Assembly (NCBI RefSeq): GCF_900119365.1 | Contig: NZ_FPJO01000008.1 | Coordinates: 62,001-126,000, forward strand | Origin: Streptomyces atratus | GTDB lineage: Bacteria > Actinomycetota > Actinomycetes > Streptomycetales > Streptomycetaceae | Direction of reading: 5' to 3' | Length of the DNA: 64,000 nt | In this document: piece by piece, positions 17,254 through 24,419 of the stretch | How positions within the stretch are numbered: the first letter of the stretch is position 1 | Layout: every line of letters begins with the position of its first letter | Position numbers and translations under genes: made by a program | The notes under the pieces: model-generated | Told to the model about the DNA's origin: nothing | What the model saw: only the letters and a program-made list of their open reading frames with translations | Database searches by the model: none

Positions 17254-17910
17254 ATGGAGACCCTGCGCCCCGTCCGACGGACCCTGCTGCGGGACACCGC
17301 CTACGAGGCGATCCGCGACGCCATCGTCCGCGGCGACCTCCCGCCCGGTGCCCCGGTCCGCGACGCCGACCTCGCCGAACGCCTCGGACTCTCCCGCGCC
17401 CCGGTCCGCGACGCGCTGTCCCGGCTCTGTGGCGAGGGCCTCGTCGAGGCCAAGCCGCAGAGCTACACCCGGGTGACCCGGCTGGTGCCGCGCGACGTCC
17501 GGGACGCGGCGGCCGTCGTACGGGCCATGCAGGAACTGGCCGCCAGGACCGCCGTGCCCCGCCTCAGGGACGGGGACGTCGCCGCGATGCGCGCGGCCAA
17601 CGACCGGTTCCGGGACGCGACCGGCCGCGGCGACGTGGCGGAAGCGCTGCGCGCCGACGACCGGCTCCACGACGTCCTGGTCACCGCCTGCGGCAACCGC
17701 GCCGTGGCCGCCACCGTCGAGCGCTACACCCCCTTGATCCGGCGCCTGGAGTGGCGGCAGTTCGGCACGGCCGGCTCCGCGCACGGCTCGGCGGAGCTGC
17801 ACGAGCGGCTGATCGAGGCGTGCGCGGGACGCGATGCCGTAGCCGCCGCCCGGATCACCGCCGAGATCTGGCGCGCGCTCGAAGAACTCGCCGACGAACC
17901 GCCCGAGTAG
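17254..17910 (+). CDS. GntR-family (FadR/FCD) transcriptional regulator
   Basis: 218 residues. The N-terminal winged HTH (about residues 12-75) shows the family pattern AYEAIRDAIVRGDLPPG and LAERLGLSRAPVRDALSRL; the C-terminal FCD domain (about 80-210) has the helical repeats and His/Asp positions of ligand-binding FadR-type regulators. It lies 75 bp before acdS on the same strand, so it most likely controls that gene, as leucine-responsive or GntR-type regulators do for ACC deaminase genes in other bacteria. The ATG at 17254 begins right after a palindrome. Confidence 0.88.
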   Translation: METLRPVRRTLLRDTAYEAIRDAIVRGDLPPGAPVRDADLAERLGLSRAPVRDALSRLCGEGLVEAKPQSYTRVTRLVPRDVRDAAAVVRAMQELAARTAVPRLRDGDVAAMRAANDRFRDATGRGDVAEALRADDRLHDVLVTACGNRAVAATVERYTPLIRRLEWRQFGTAGSAHGSAELHERLIEACAGRDAVAAARITAEIWRALEELADEPPE

Positions 17911-17985
17911 CCCGGCGGCCCGACGAGCGGGCCGCCGCAGCACCCCACTCCGCACTCCGCCGCACCACCGAGCCAGGGAGCCCGC

Positions 17986-19035
17986 ATGACCACCACCACG
18001 TCCGCCTCCCCGTCCCTCTCCTCCTACGACCGCTACCCCCTCCTCTTCGGTCCCTCGCCGGTGCACCGGCTCGACCGGCTCACCGAGCACCTCGGCGGCG
18101 CCGGGATCTGGGCCAAGCGGGAGGACTGCAACTCCGGCATCGCCTACGGCGGCAACAAGACCCGCAAGCTCGAATACCTCGTCGCCGACGCCCTGGCGAA
18201 GGGCTGCGACACCCTCGTGTCCATCGGCGGCGTCCAGTCCAACCACACCCGCCAGGTCGCGGCGGTCGCCGCCCGCGCCGGTCTCAAGTGCGTACTCGTG
18301 CAGGAGAGCTGGGTCGAGTGGCCCGACGCCGTCTACGACAAGGTCGGCAACATCCTGATCAGCCGCCTGGCCGGCGCCGACGTCCGCCTGGTGCGCGCCG
18401 GGTTCGGCATCGGCGTCAAGGAGAGCTGGGAGCAGGCGCTGCGCGAGGTGGAGGAGGGTGGTGGCAAGCCGTACGCCATCCCCGCGGGCGCGTCCGACCA
18501 CCCGCTGGGCGGGCTCGGCTTCGCGAACTGGGCGTACGAGGTCGCGGAGCAGGAACACGAGCTCGGCGTGTTCTTCGACACCGTGGTGGTCTGCTCGGTG
18601 ACCGGCTCCACCCAGGCCGGCATGGTCGCGGGCTTCGCCGCGCTGGAGGAGGCGGGCGCCCGACCGCGGCGCGTCCTGGGCATCGACGCCTCCGCCGAGC
18701 CCGCCCGTACCCGCGAGCAGATCGCCCGGATCGCGGCCGGCACCGCACGGCTCATCGGGGTGCGCCGGGAGCTCACCGTGGACGACATCGAACTCGACGA
18801 GCGCTACCACGCGGGCACCTACGGCATCCCCGACGACACGACCCTCGACGCGATGCGGCTCGCCGCCCGTACCGAGGGCATGATCACCGACCCCGTGTAC
18901 GAGGGGAAGTCGATGGCGGGAATGGCCGACCTCGTGGCCCGCGGCGAGATCGCCCGCGATTCCACCGTCCTTTACGCACATCTCGGCGGCCAGCCCGCAT
19001 TGAATGGTTACAGCGCCCTTTTCGCGGACGCCTGA
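17986..19035 (+). CDS. acdS: 1-aminocyclopropane-1-carboxylate deaminase
   Basis: A PLP enzyme of tryptophan-synthase-beta fold that cleaves the plant ethylene precursor ACC to 2-oxobutyrate and ammonia. 349 residues (typical 337-340). The PLP Lys lies in [11 protein letters not shown] and the phosphate-contact run is [14 protein letters not shown]. Two positions that separate true AcdS from D-cysteine desulfhydrase are as in AcdS: Glu in YEGKSMAGM and Leu in [13 protein letters not shown]. The product would give the organism ACC as a nitrogen source and lower ethylene in a plant host. Confidence 0.93.
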   Translation: MTTTTSASPSLSSYDRYPLLFGPSPVHRLDRLTEHLGGAGIWAKREDCNSGIAYGGNKTRKLEYLVADALAKGCDTLVSIGGVQSNHTRQVAAVAARAGLKCVLVQESWVEWPDAVYDKVGNILISRLAGADVRLVRAGFGIGVKESWEQALREVEEGGGKPYAIPAGASDHPLGGLGFANWAYEVAEQEHELGVFFDTVVVCSVTGSTQAGMVAGFAALEEAGARPRRVLGIDASAEPARTREQIARIAAGTARLIGVRRELTVDDIELDERYHAGTYGIPDDTTLDAMRLAARTEGMITDPVYEGKSMAGMADLVARGEIARDSTVLYAHLGGQPALNGYSALFADA

Positions 19036-19039
19036 GTGC

Positions 19040-19063
19040 AAGGATTTCGTTAAGGATTTCGTG
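19040..19063 (+). repeat. 12-bp tandem repeat after acdS
   Basis: AAGGATTTCGTT followed directly by AAGGATTTCGTG, in a locally AT-richer patch beginning 5 bp after the acdS stop. Function unknown. Confidence 0.5.
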
Positions 19064-19136
19064 GCTTTTCTCGTCCGAGCGCAGGAGATTGCAGGGCCAC
19101 GGGGGTGGTGGGTCTGCGGCTTCCATACAAAGCGCT

Positions 19137-19142
19137 TACGAT
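19137..19142 (+). promoter_or_regulatory. Candidate -10 hexamer, leaderless permease gene
   Basis: TACGAT ends 7 nt before the GTG at 19150 and no Shine-Dalgarno sequence is present. This supports both a leaderless transcript and the choice of that GTG as start. Confidence 0.45.
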
Positions 19143-19149
19143 CCTCTGC

Positions 19150-21198
19150 GTGTCCAAACTGACCGACGTGCCCAAACGGATCCTGATCGGGCGCGCACTG
19201 CGCAGTGACCGGCTCGGAGAAACGCTCCTGCCGAAGCGCATCGCCCTCCCCGTCTTCGCCTCCGACGCCTTGTCCTCCGTTGCCTACGCGCCTGGCGAGG
19301 TTCTGCTCGTCCTGTCTGTCGCGGGCGTGTCGGCGTACCACTTCAGCCCGTGGATCGCCCTGGCGGTCGTGGTGGTGATGTTCACCGTGGTGGCGTCGTA
19401 CCGGCAGAACGTGCACGCGTACCCCAGCGGCGGCGGCGACTACGAGGTCGCCACCACCAACCTCGGCCCCAAGGCCGGCCTGACGGTCGCCAGCGCGCTG
19501 CTCGTGGACTACGTCCTCACCGTCGCCGTCTCCATCACCTCCGGCATCGAGAACCTGGGCTCGGCGATCCCGTTCGTGGTCGAGCACAAGGTGCTGTGCG
19601 CCGTCGCGGTGATCGTCCTGCTGACGCTGATGAACCTGCGCGGCGTCAAGGAGTCCGGGTCGCTCTTCGCGATTCCGACGTACGTGTTCGTCGCGGGCGT
19701 CTTCATCATGATCGCGTGGGGTGCCTTCCGCGCTCTCGTGCTCGGCGACACCATGCAGGCGCCCACCGCCGACTTCCACATCAAGGCGGAGCAGGAGGGC
19801 CTCGCGGGCTTCGCCCTTGTCTTCCTGCTGCTGCGCGCCTTCTCCTCCGGCTGTGCCGCGCTCACCGGCGTCGAGGCGGTCTCCAACGGCGTCCCGGCCT
19901 TCCGCAAGCCCAAGTCCAAGAATGCGGCGACGACGCTCTCGATGATGGGCGTGCTCGCCATCACCATGCTCGTCGGCATCATCGCCCTCGCCCTGGTCAC
20001 CGACGTCCGGATGGCCGAGAACCCGGCGCAGGACCTGCTGAAAGGCAGCGTGCCGGTCGGCCCCGGCTATGTGCAGGACCCGGTGATCACGCAGGTCGCC
20101 GAGGCCGTCTTCGGCAACGGCAGCTTCCTGTTCATCGTGCTCGCCGCAGCCACCGCCCTGGTGCTGTTCCTCGCGGCGAACACGGCGTACAACGGCTTCC
20201 CGGTGCTCGGCTCGATCCTCGCCCAGGACCGCTACCTGCCGCGCCAGCTGCACACCCGCGGCGACCGCCTCGCCTTCTCCAACGGCATCGTGCTGCTCGC
20301 CGGCGCGGCCGCCCTGCTCGTCGTCATCTACGGCGCCGACTCGACCCGGCTGATCCAGCTCTACATCGTCGGCGTGTTCGTGTCCTTCACGCTCAGCCAG
20401 ACCGGCATGGTCCGCCACTGGAACCGGCACCTGCGCACCGAGAAGGACGCCGACAAGCGCCGCCACATGATCCGCTCCCGTGCGATCAACGCCTTCGGCG
20501 CCTTCCTGACCGGCCTCGTCCTCGTGGTCGTCCTGGTCACCAAGTTCACCCACGGTGCCTGGGTCGCCCTGCTCGGCATGTGCATCTTCTTCGCGACGAT
20601 GACCGCGATCCGCAAGCACTACGACCGGGTCGCCGAGGAGATCGCCGCCGACGAGACCCCGTCCGACGAGACGATCCGGCCCTCCAGGGTCCACTCGATC
20701 GTCCTGGTCTCCAAGCTCCACCGGCCCACCCTGCGCGCCCTCGCCTACGCCAAGCTGATCCGCTCCGACCGGCTGGAGGCGCTCTCCATCAGCGTCGACC
20801 CGGCCGAGACCAAGGCGCTCAAGGACGACTGGGAGCGGCGCGGCATCGACATCCCGCTGAAGATCCTCGACTCCCCGTACCGCGAGGTGACCCGGCCGGT
20901 CATCGACTACGTGAAGAGCCTGCGCCGGGAGAGCCCGCGCGACGTGGTGAGCGTGTACATCCCGGAGTACGTGGTCGGCCACTGGTACGAGCACCTCCTC
21001 CACAACCAGAGCGCCCTGCGCCTCAAGGGGCGGCTGCTGTTCACCCCGGGCGTCATGGTGACCTCCGTGCCGTATCAGCTGGAGTCCTCCGAGGCGGCCA
21101 AGAAGCGCGCCAGGAAGCGCGCCGAGTGGAACGCGCCGGGCTCGGTGCGCCGCGGCCCCGTGGAGCGCAGGCCCAAGGAACCCAGCAGCAAGGCCTGA
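19150..21198 (+). CDS. APC-superfamily amino-acid/cation permease
   Basis: 682 residues with about twelve transmembrane helices in the first 460 residues and a soluble C-terminal domain of about 200 residues. The LPVFASDALSSVAYAPGE motif in helix 1 and YPSGGGDYEVATTNLG between helices 2 and 3 are typical of a Streptomyces APC permease subgroup often annotated as an amino-acid permease and also seen in K+ importers of the KimA type; KimA-like proteins share the large cytoplasmic tail. Either amino acids or K+ could be the substrate. It ends before a hairpin at 21235-21285. Confidence 0.85.
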   Translation: MSKLTDVPKRILIGRALRSDRLGETLLPKRIALPVFASDALSSVAYAPGEVLLVLSVAGVSAYHFSPWIALAVVVVMFTVVASYRQNVHAYPSGGGDYEVATTNLGPKAGLTVASALLVDYVLTVAVSITSGIENLGSAIPFVVEHKVLCAVAVIVLLTLMNLRGVKESGSLFAIPTYVFVAGVFIMIAWGAFRALVLGDTMQAPTADFHIKAEQEGLAGFALVFLLLRAFSSGCAALTGVEAVSNGVPAFRKPKSKNAATTLSMMGVLAITMLVGIIALALVTDVRMAENPAQDLLKGSVPVGPGYVQDPVITQVAEAVFGNGSFLFIVLAAATALVLFLAANTAYNGFPVLGSILAQDRYLPRQLHTRGDRLAFSNGIVLLAGAAALLVVIYGADSTRLIQLYIVGVFVSFTLSQTGMVRHWNRHLRTEKDADKRRHMIRSRAINAFGAFLTGLVLVVVLVTKFTHGAWVALLGMCIFFATMTAIRKHYDRVAEEIAADETPSDETIRPSRVHSIVLVSKLHRPTLRALAYAKLIRSDRLEALSISVDPAETKALKDDWERRGIDIPLKILDSPYREVTRPVIDYVKSLRRESPRDVVSVYIPEYVVGHWYEHLLHNQSALRLKGRLLFTPGVMVTSVPYQLESSEAAKKRARKRAEWNAPGSVRRGPVERRPKEPSSKA

Positions 21199-21234
21199 CC
21201 GCACCGTCCACCTGCCTGCCCGCCCGCTCGTGGT

Positions 21235-21285
21235 AAACGGCCGGACGACACCCACGTAGAATCGTAGGTTGTTGTCCGGCCGTTT
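21235..21285 (+). terminator. 16-bp hairpin with TAGAAT in loop
   Basis: AAACGGCCGGACGACA pairs with TGTTGTCCGGCCGTTT (one wobble) around a 19-nt loop, starting 37 bp after the permease stop and ending 27 bp before the methyltransferase start. The trailing TTTCCCCTT fits a terminator. The loop contains TAGAAT (21257-21262), a good -10 hexamer for the next gene, so the palindrome may instead be an operator around a promoter. The two readings cannot be separated here. Confidence 0.6.
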
Positions 21286-21312
21286 CCCCTTGATCTCTGG
21301 AGCCACCCCCTC

Positions 21313-22641
21313 ATGCAGAACGAACCCACGTCGTCGCTGGTCGGGGAGGAGTACGAGGTCGAGGTCGGCCCCGTCGCACACGGCGGCCACTGCATCGCCC
21401 GCACCTCGGAGGGCCGGGTCCTCTTCGTGCGGCACACGCTCCCCGGCGAGAAGGTGATCGCCAGGGTCACCGACGGCGAGAGCGACTCCCGCTTCCTGCG
21501 CGCCGACGCGGTACGGATCATCGAGGCGTCCAAGGACCGCGTCGAGGCGCCCTGCCCGTACGCCGGCCCCGGCAGGTGCGGCGGCTGCGACTGGCAGCAC
21601 GCCAGGCCCGGCGCCCAGCGCCGCCTCAAGGGCGAAGTGATCGCCGAACAGCTCCAGCGCCTCGCGGGCCTCACCCCCGAGGAGGCGGGCTGGGACGGCA
21701 CGGTCATGCCGGCCGAGGGCGACAAGCTCCCGGCGGGCGAGGTTCCCGCCTGGCGCACCCGCGTCCAGTACGCCATCGACGAGGACGGCAAGGTCGGCCT
21801 GCGCAAGCACCGCTCGCACGACGTGGAGCCCGTCGAACGCTGCCTGATCGCGGCCCCCGGCGTCACGGAGCTCGGCATCGAGAAGCGGGACTGGCCCGGC
21901 ATGGCCACGGTGGAAGCCATCGCCGCCACGGGTTCCCACGACCGCCAGGTCATCCTCACCCCGAGGCCCGGCGGCCGGCTGCCCCTGGTCGAGCTCGACA
22001 AGCCCGTCTCGGTGATGCGCGTCGACGAGCGCGACGGCGGCGTCCACCGCGTGCACGGCCGGGCCTTCGTCCGCGAGCGCGCCGACGACCGCACCTACCG
22101 CGTCGGCTCCGGCGGCTTCTGGCAGGTCCACCCGCAGGCTGCCAACACCTTGGTCCGCGCCGTCATGCAGGGCCTCCTGCCTCGCAAGAACGACATGGCC
22201 CTCGACCTCTACTGCGGCGTCGGCCTGTTCGCCGGCGCCATCGGCCAGCGCATCGGCGAAAAGGGCGCCGTCCTCGGCATCGAGTCCGGCAAGCGCGCCG
22301 TCGAGGACGCCCGCCACAACCTCAAGGACCTGGACCGGGTCCGCATCGAACACGGCAAGGTCGACCAGATCCTCCCGCGTACCGGCATCACCGAGTGCGA
22401 CCTGATCGTCCTCGACCCGCCCCGCGCCGGCGCCGGCAAGCAGGTCGTCAAACACCTGACGGGCCTGGGTGCCCGCCGCATCGCGTACGTTGCGTGCGAC
22501 CCGGCGGCGCTGGCACGGGACCTGGCGTACTTCCGCGACGGCGGGTACCGGGTGCGGACGCTGCGGGCGTTCGATCTGTTTCCGATGACGCACCATGTGG
22601 AGTGCGTGGCGATTCTGGAGCCGGCTACGAAGGGCTCCTGA
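21313..22641 (+). CDS. TrmA/RumA-family RNA (uracil-5-)-methyltransferase
   Basis: 442 residues. An N-terminal TRAM-like RNA-binding domain (about 8-70), then a 4Fe-4S cysteine set in PCPYAGPGRCGGCDWQH with a fourth Cys in VERCLIAAP, as in RumA. The SAM-binding motif is LDLYCGVGLFAGAIG, the DPP motif is LDPPRAGAG, and the catalytic nucleophile Cys is in YVACDPAALARDL with the base Glu in HHVECVA. It methylates C5 of a uridine in rRNA or tRNA; the exact site cannot be told. Probably the last core gene before the accessory region. Confidence 0.92.
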   Translation: MQNEPTSSLVGEEYEVEVGPVAHGGHCIARTSEGRVLFVRHTLPGEKVIARVTDGESDSRFLRADAVRIIEASKDRVEAPCPYAGPGRCGGCDWQHARPGAQRRLKGEVIAEQLQRLAGLTPEEAGWDGTVMPAEGDKLPAGEVPAWRTRVQYAIDEDGKVGLRKHRSHDVEPVERCLIAAPGVTELGIEKRDWPGMATVEAIAATGSHDRQVILTPRPGGRLPLVELDKPVSVMRVDERDGGVHRVHGRAFVRERADDRTYRVGSGGFWQVHPQAANTLVRAVMQGLLPRKNDMALDLYCGVGLFAGAIGQRIGEKGAVLGIESGKRAVEDARHNLKDLDRVRIEHGKVDQILPRTGITECDLIVLDPPRAGAGKQVVKHLTGLGARRIAYVACDPAALARDLAYFRDGGYRVRTLRAFDLFPMTHHVECVAILEPATKGS

Positions 22642-23219
22642 CCTGGGGTTTTGTTGCCGGAACGGGTCGCTCGGCCTATTTCCCTTCGTGTAGCGGATCG
22701 AGCGGACAGACTGACCCTGGAGGCCCTTGCTCGTGACGGAATGGGGCCCCGCCCCTCGGCCTGCGTCGGCAGCGGCCCACCACCTCGTTCCCACAGCCAC
22801 TAGCTAGATCTGTAGTGGCAGAGGATCCGAGTATCTCCGCGTAATTCGGCACTGCCCAACTGATCGCAGGTCGCGGGCGGTCGGAGCGTCGCGCGCGACG
22901 TGGGGGTGTGCGACTGCGACCACGTTCCCGTGCGGTCCCACGCCGCTGTCACGGCAGTCCCACCAGTCAGGCAAAGTCGGCCGCGGCCTTGGTCGCGGGC
23001 TTCCGGCCCGAGGTAATGCGAACGGACCCTCGGTCCACCTCACGCGAAGGTGTGAAACCACCACGCCCCGTAGGAGTCGCCCACCCCCGTGACAACGGGC
23101 GAAGAACCGTTCCGCGCGTCAACTCCAGCCTTGAACGGCCGCACAAACTCATCCTCTGCGCATGCCATCGTGTCCGCCGGGCGCCCCCCACGCCCACCAC
23201 CGACCGAAAGCGAGGCACC
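22642..23219 (+). other. Gene-poor stretch, nothing recognised
   Basis: 578 bp without a convincing gene on either strand. Composition is uneven, with AT-richer words such as CTAGCTAGATCTG near 22800. It marks the passage from conserved genes to the accessory region. I see no tRNA, integrase or direct-repeat attachment site. Confidence 0.5.
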
Positions 23220-23525
23220 GTGAAGAAGTCCATCGCCTGCTGGACCGCAGCAGTGGCATGCGTTCTGCTCGCCCTCACCGGAACCGCCGAAGCCTCCGGC
23301 GCCACCATGGCAAAGCCCAAGGCGTGGTACTCCACCGCCGTCTGTGGTGTCGAGAAGATCGGAAGTGGCGACCACGGAGACAAGCAGCTCAAGGGCAACG
23401 GAAAGGGGAAGAGCAAGTCGGAGGCCGAAAAGTCCGCCCAGCGAGATGTACAGGCCCAGATCAGCAAGAAGTACGGAAAGGGGTACCGGGCGCACCACTG
23501 CACCTTCCGCAGCTCCAGGCGGTAG
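23220..23525 (+). CDS. Small secreted basic protein, unknown function
   Basis: 101 residues from a GTG at 23220. An N-terminal signal peptide (KKSIACWTAAVACVLLALTG, then AEASGA) predicts export. The mature part of about 70 residues is rich in Lys, Gly and Ser, with one Cys near its start (VCGVEKIG) and one near its end (HHCTF), which could form a disulfide. No family recognised. It lies 21 bp before an ankyrin-repeat gene on the same strand. Confidence 0.6.
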   Translation: MKKSIACWTAAVACVLLALTGTAEASGATMAKPKAWYSTAVCGVEKIGSGDHGDKQLKGNGKGKSKSEAEKSAQRDVQAQISKKYGKGYRAHHCTFRSSRR

Positions 23526-23546
23526 GCCCCGCGCCCGTGGAAACAC

Positions 23547-23966
23547 GTGAACAACAGAAAGCGTAAGAAGCTGCCGAAGCGGCTTGCCGCGGCTGCCGGT
23601 GACGGACGAGTCGGCCTTCTCCAGCGACTCCTCGCCCAAGGGGCCGATCCCGGCGCCCGCGACCCTGACGGAGCCACACCGCTCTATCTCGCCGCCGTCC
23701 AAGGCGAAAACCGCTGTGCCGAGCTGCTCCTGGCGGCCGGGGCCTCGCCCAACGCCGAATCCCGGGGGTGGCGCAGCGGACTGCCACTCGCCGCAGCCAC
23801 CGCCAAGGCCAACCTGCCCCTCGTCGAGCTGCTGCTGTGCCATGGAGCCGACCCGCACCTGCGGGAGTCGGGGGGCGGCTCGGCGCTCGCCTGGGCACAG
23901 GGCTGGAGCGACAACACCGAGGAGCGGCAAGCCGTCCTGGCGCGGCTGCGCAACCTCACCGTTTGA
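23547..23966 (+). CDS. Ankyrin-repeat protein
   Basis: 139 residues from a GTG. After a basic start (NNRKRKKLPKRL) there are about three ankyrin units: LLQRLLAQGADPGARDPDG then ATPLYLAAVQGENRCAELLL, and LPLVELLLCHGADPHLR. Such proteins bind other proteins. In Streptomyces small ankyrin proteins often accompany secreted partners (as in catalase-ankyrin pairs), so the preceding secreted protein may be its partner; this is inference. Confidence 0.75.
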   Translation: MNNRKRKKLPKRLAAAAGDGRVGLLQRLLAQGADPGARDPDGATPLYLAAVQGENRCAELLLAAGASPNAESRGWRSGLPLAAATAKANLPLVELLLCHGADPHLRESGGGSALAWAQGWSDNTEERQAVLARLRNLTV

Positions 23967-24358
23967 GCCGTCCCCACCGGACGGTCGGCACCTCCGGTTT
24001 GCCGAGTGCTGCTGGGGGTGCCCCTATGTGCTTCGTCGACCCTGGTCGCCGGAACAGCCAGTCAGCCTGCATCGCGGCCCCCCTCGGCGATTGATGCGGT
24101 CGTGGCATGTGGAAATGACCCTATGGCCTCCCATTGAACAGCGGCGCGACTTCCTCAGTGCTCGTTCGAGCGGACACACCGCAGGGCAGGGCATAGGTGC
24201 GGTCCAGCTCGTCCAGATCCGCACGAGTGAAGCGAACTTCGTTGCAGTCGTGGTCGATGAGGCGGTCTGCGAGTGAGACCAGATGGGCCTCGCCTACCTG
24301 TGGGAGCGCCAGGAGCACCGAAAGCGGATACGCAGAAACCGTGAGTGGGCCCGGAGGA
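23967..24358 (-). other. Gene-poor stretch with one weak minus-strand ORF
   Basis: Only one reading frame here looks at all protein-like: minus strand 24318 to 24121, 65 codons, with an acidic-basic stretch FTRADLDELDRTYALPC. Its third-position GC bias is weak and no start signal is clear, so it could be a gene fragment or chance. Nothing else is recognised. Confidence 0.25.
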
Positions 24359-24414
24359 CCGGGCGGCTGAGTCGCCCTGAGACTCTCCTGCTCCAGGGCG
24401 GCTCAGCCGCCCGG
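24359..24414 (-). terminator. 21-bp hairpin after UvrD-like helicase gene
   Basis: CCGGGCGGCTGAGTCGCCCTG (24359-24379) pairs with the complementary arm at 24394-24414 over 21 bp with one wobble and a 14-nt loop. It lies 5 bp beyond the stop of the minus-strand helicase gene and should end the large helicase operon. Confidence 0.85.
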
Positions 24415-24419
24415 TGTGT

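Noticed and set aside
18016-19035. D-cysteine desulfhydrase as identity of the PLP enzyme
   Set aside because: The Glu in YEGKS and Leu in AHLGG match ACC deaminase at the two positions said to distinguish the families.
17239-22800. 1853-codon open frame on the minus strand
   Set aside because: It lies antisense to four well-recognised genes (GntR, acdS, permease, RNA methyltransferase) and has the Asp/Gly/Arg/Val-rich, low-complexity sequence that high-GC genes produce in the opposite frame.
22642-24419. Attachment site or integrase at the left border of the island
   Set aside because: No tRNA gene, recombinase-like ORF or matching direct repeats could be found by eye in this region or near 54 kb.
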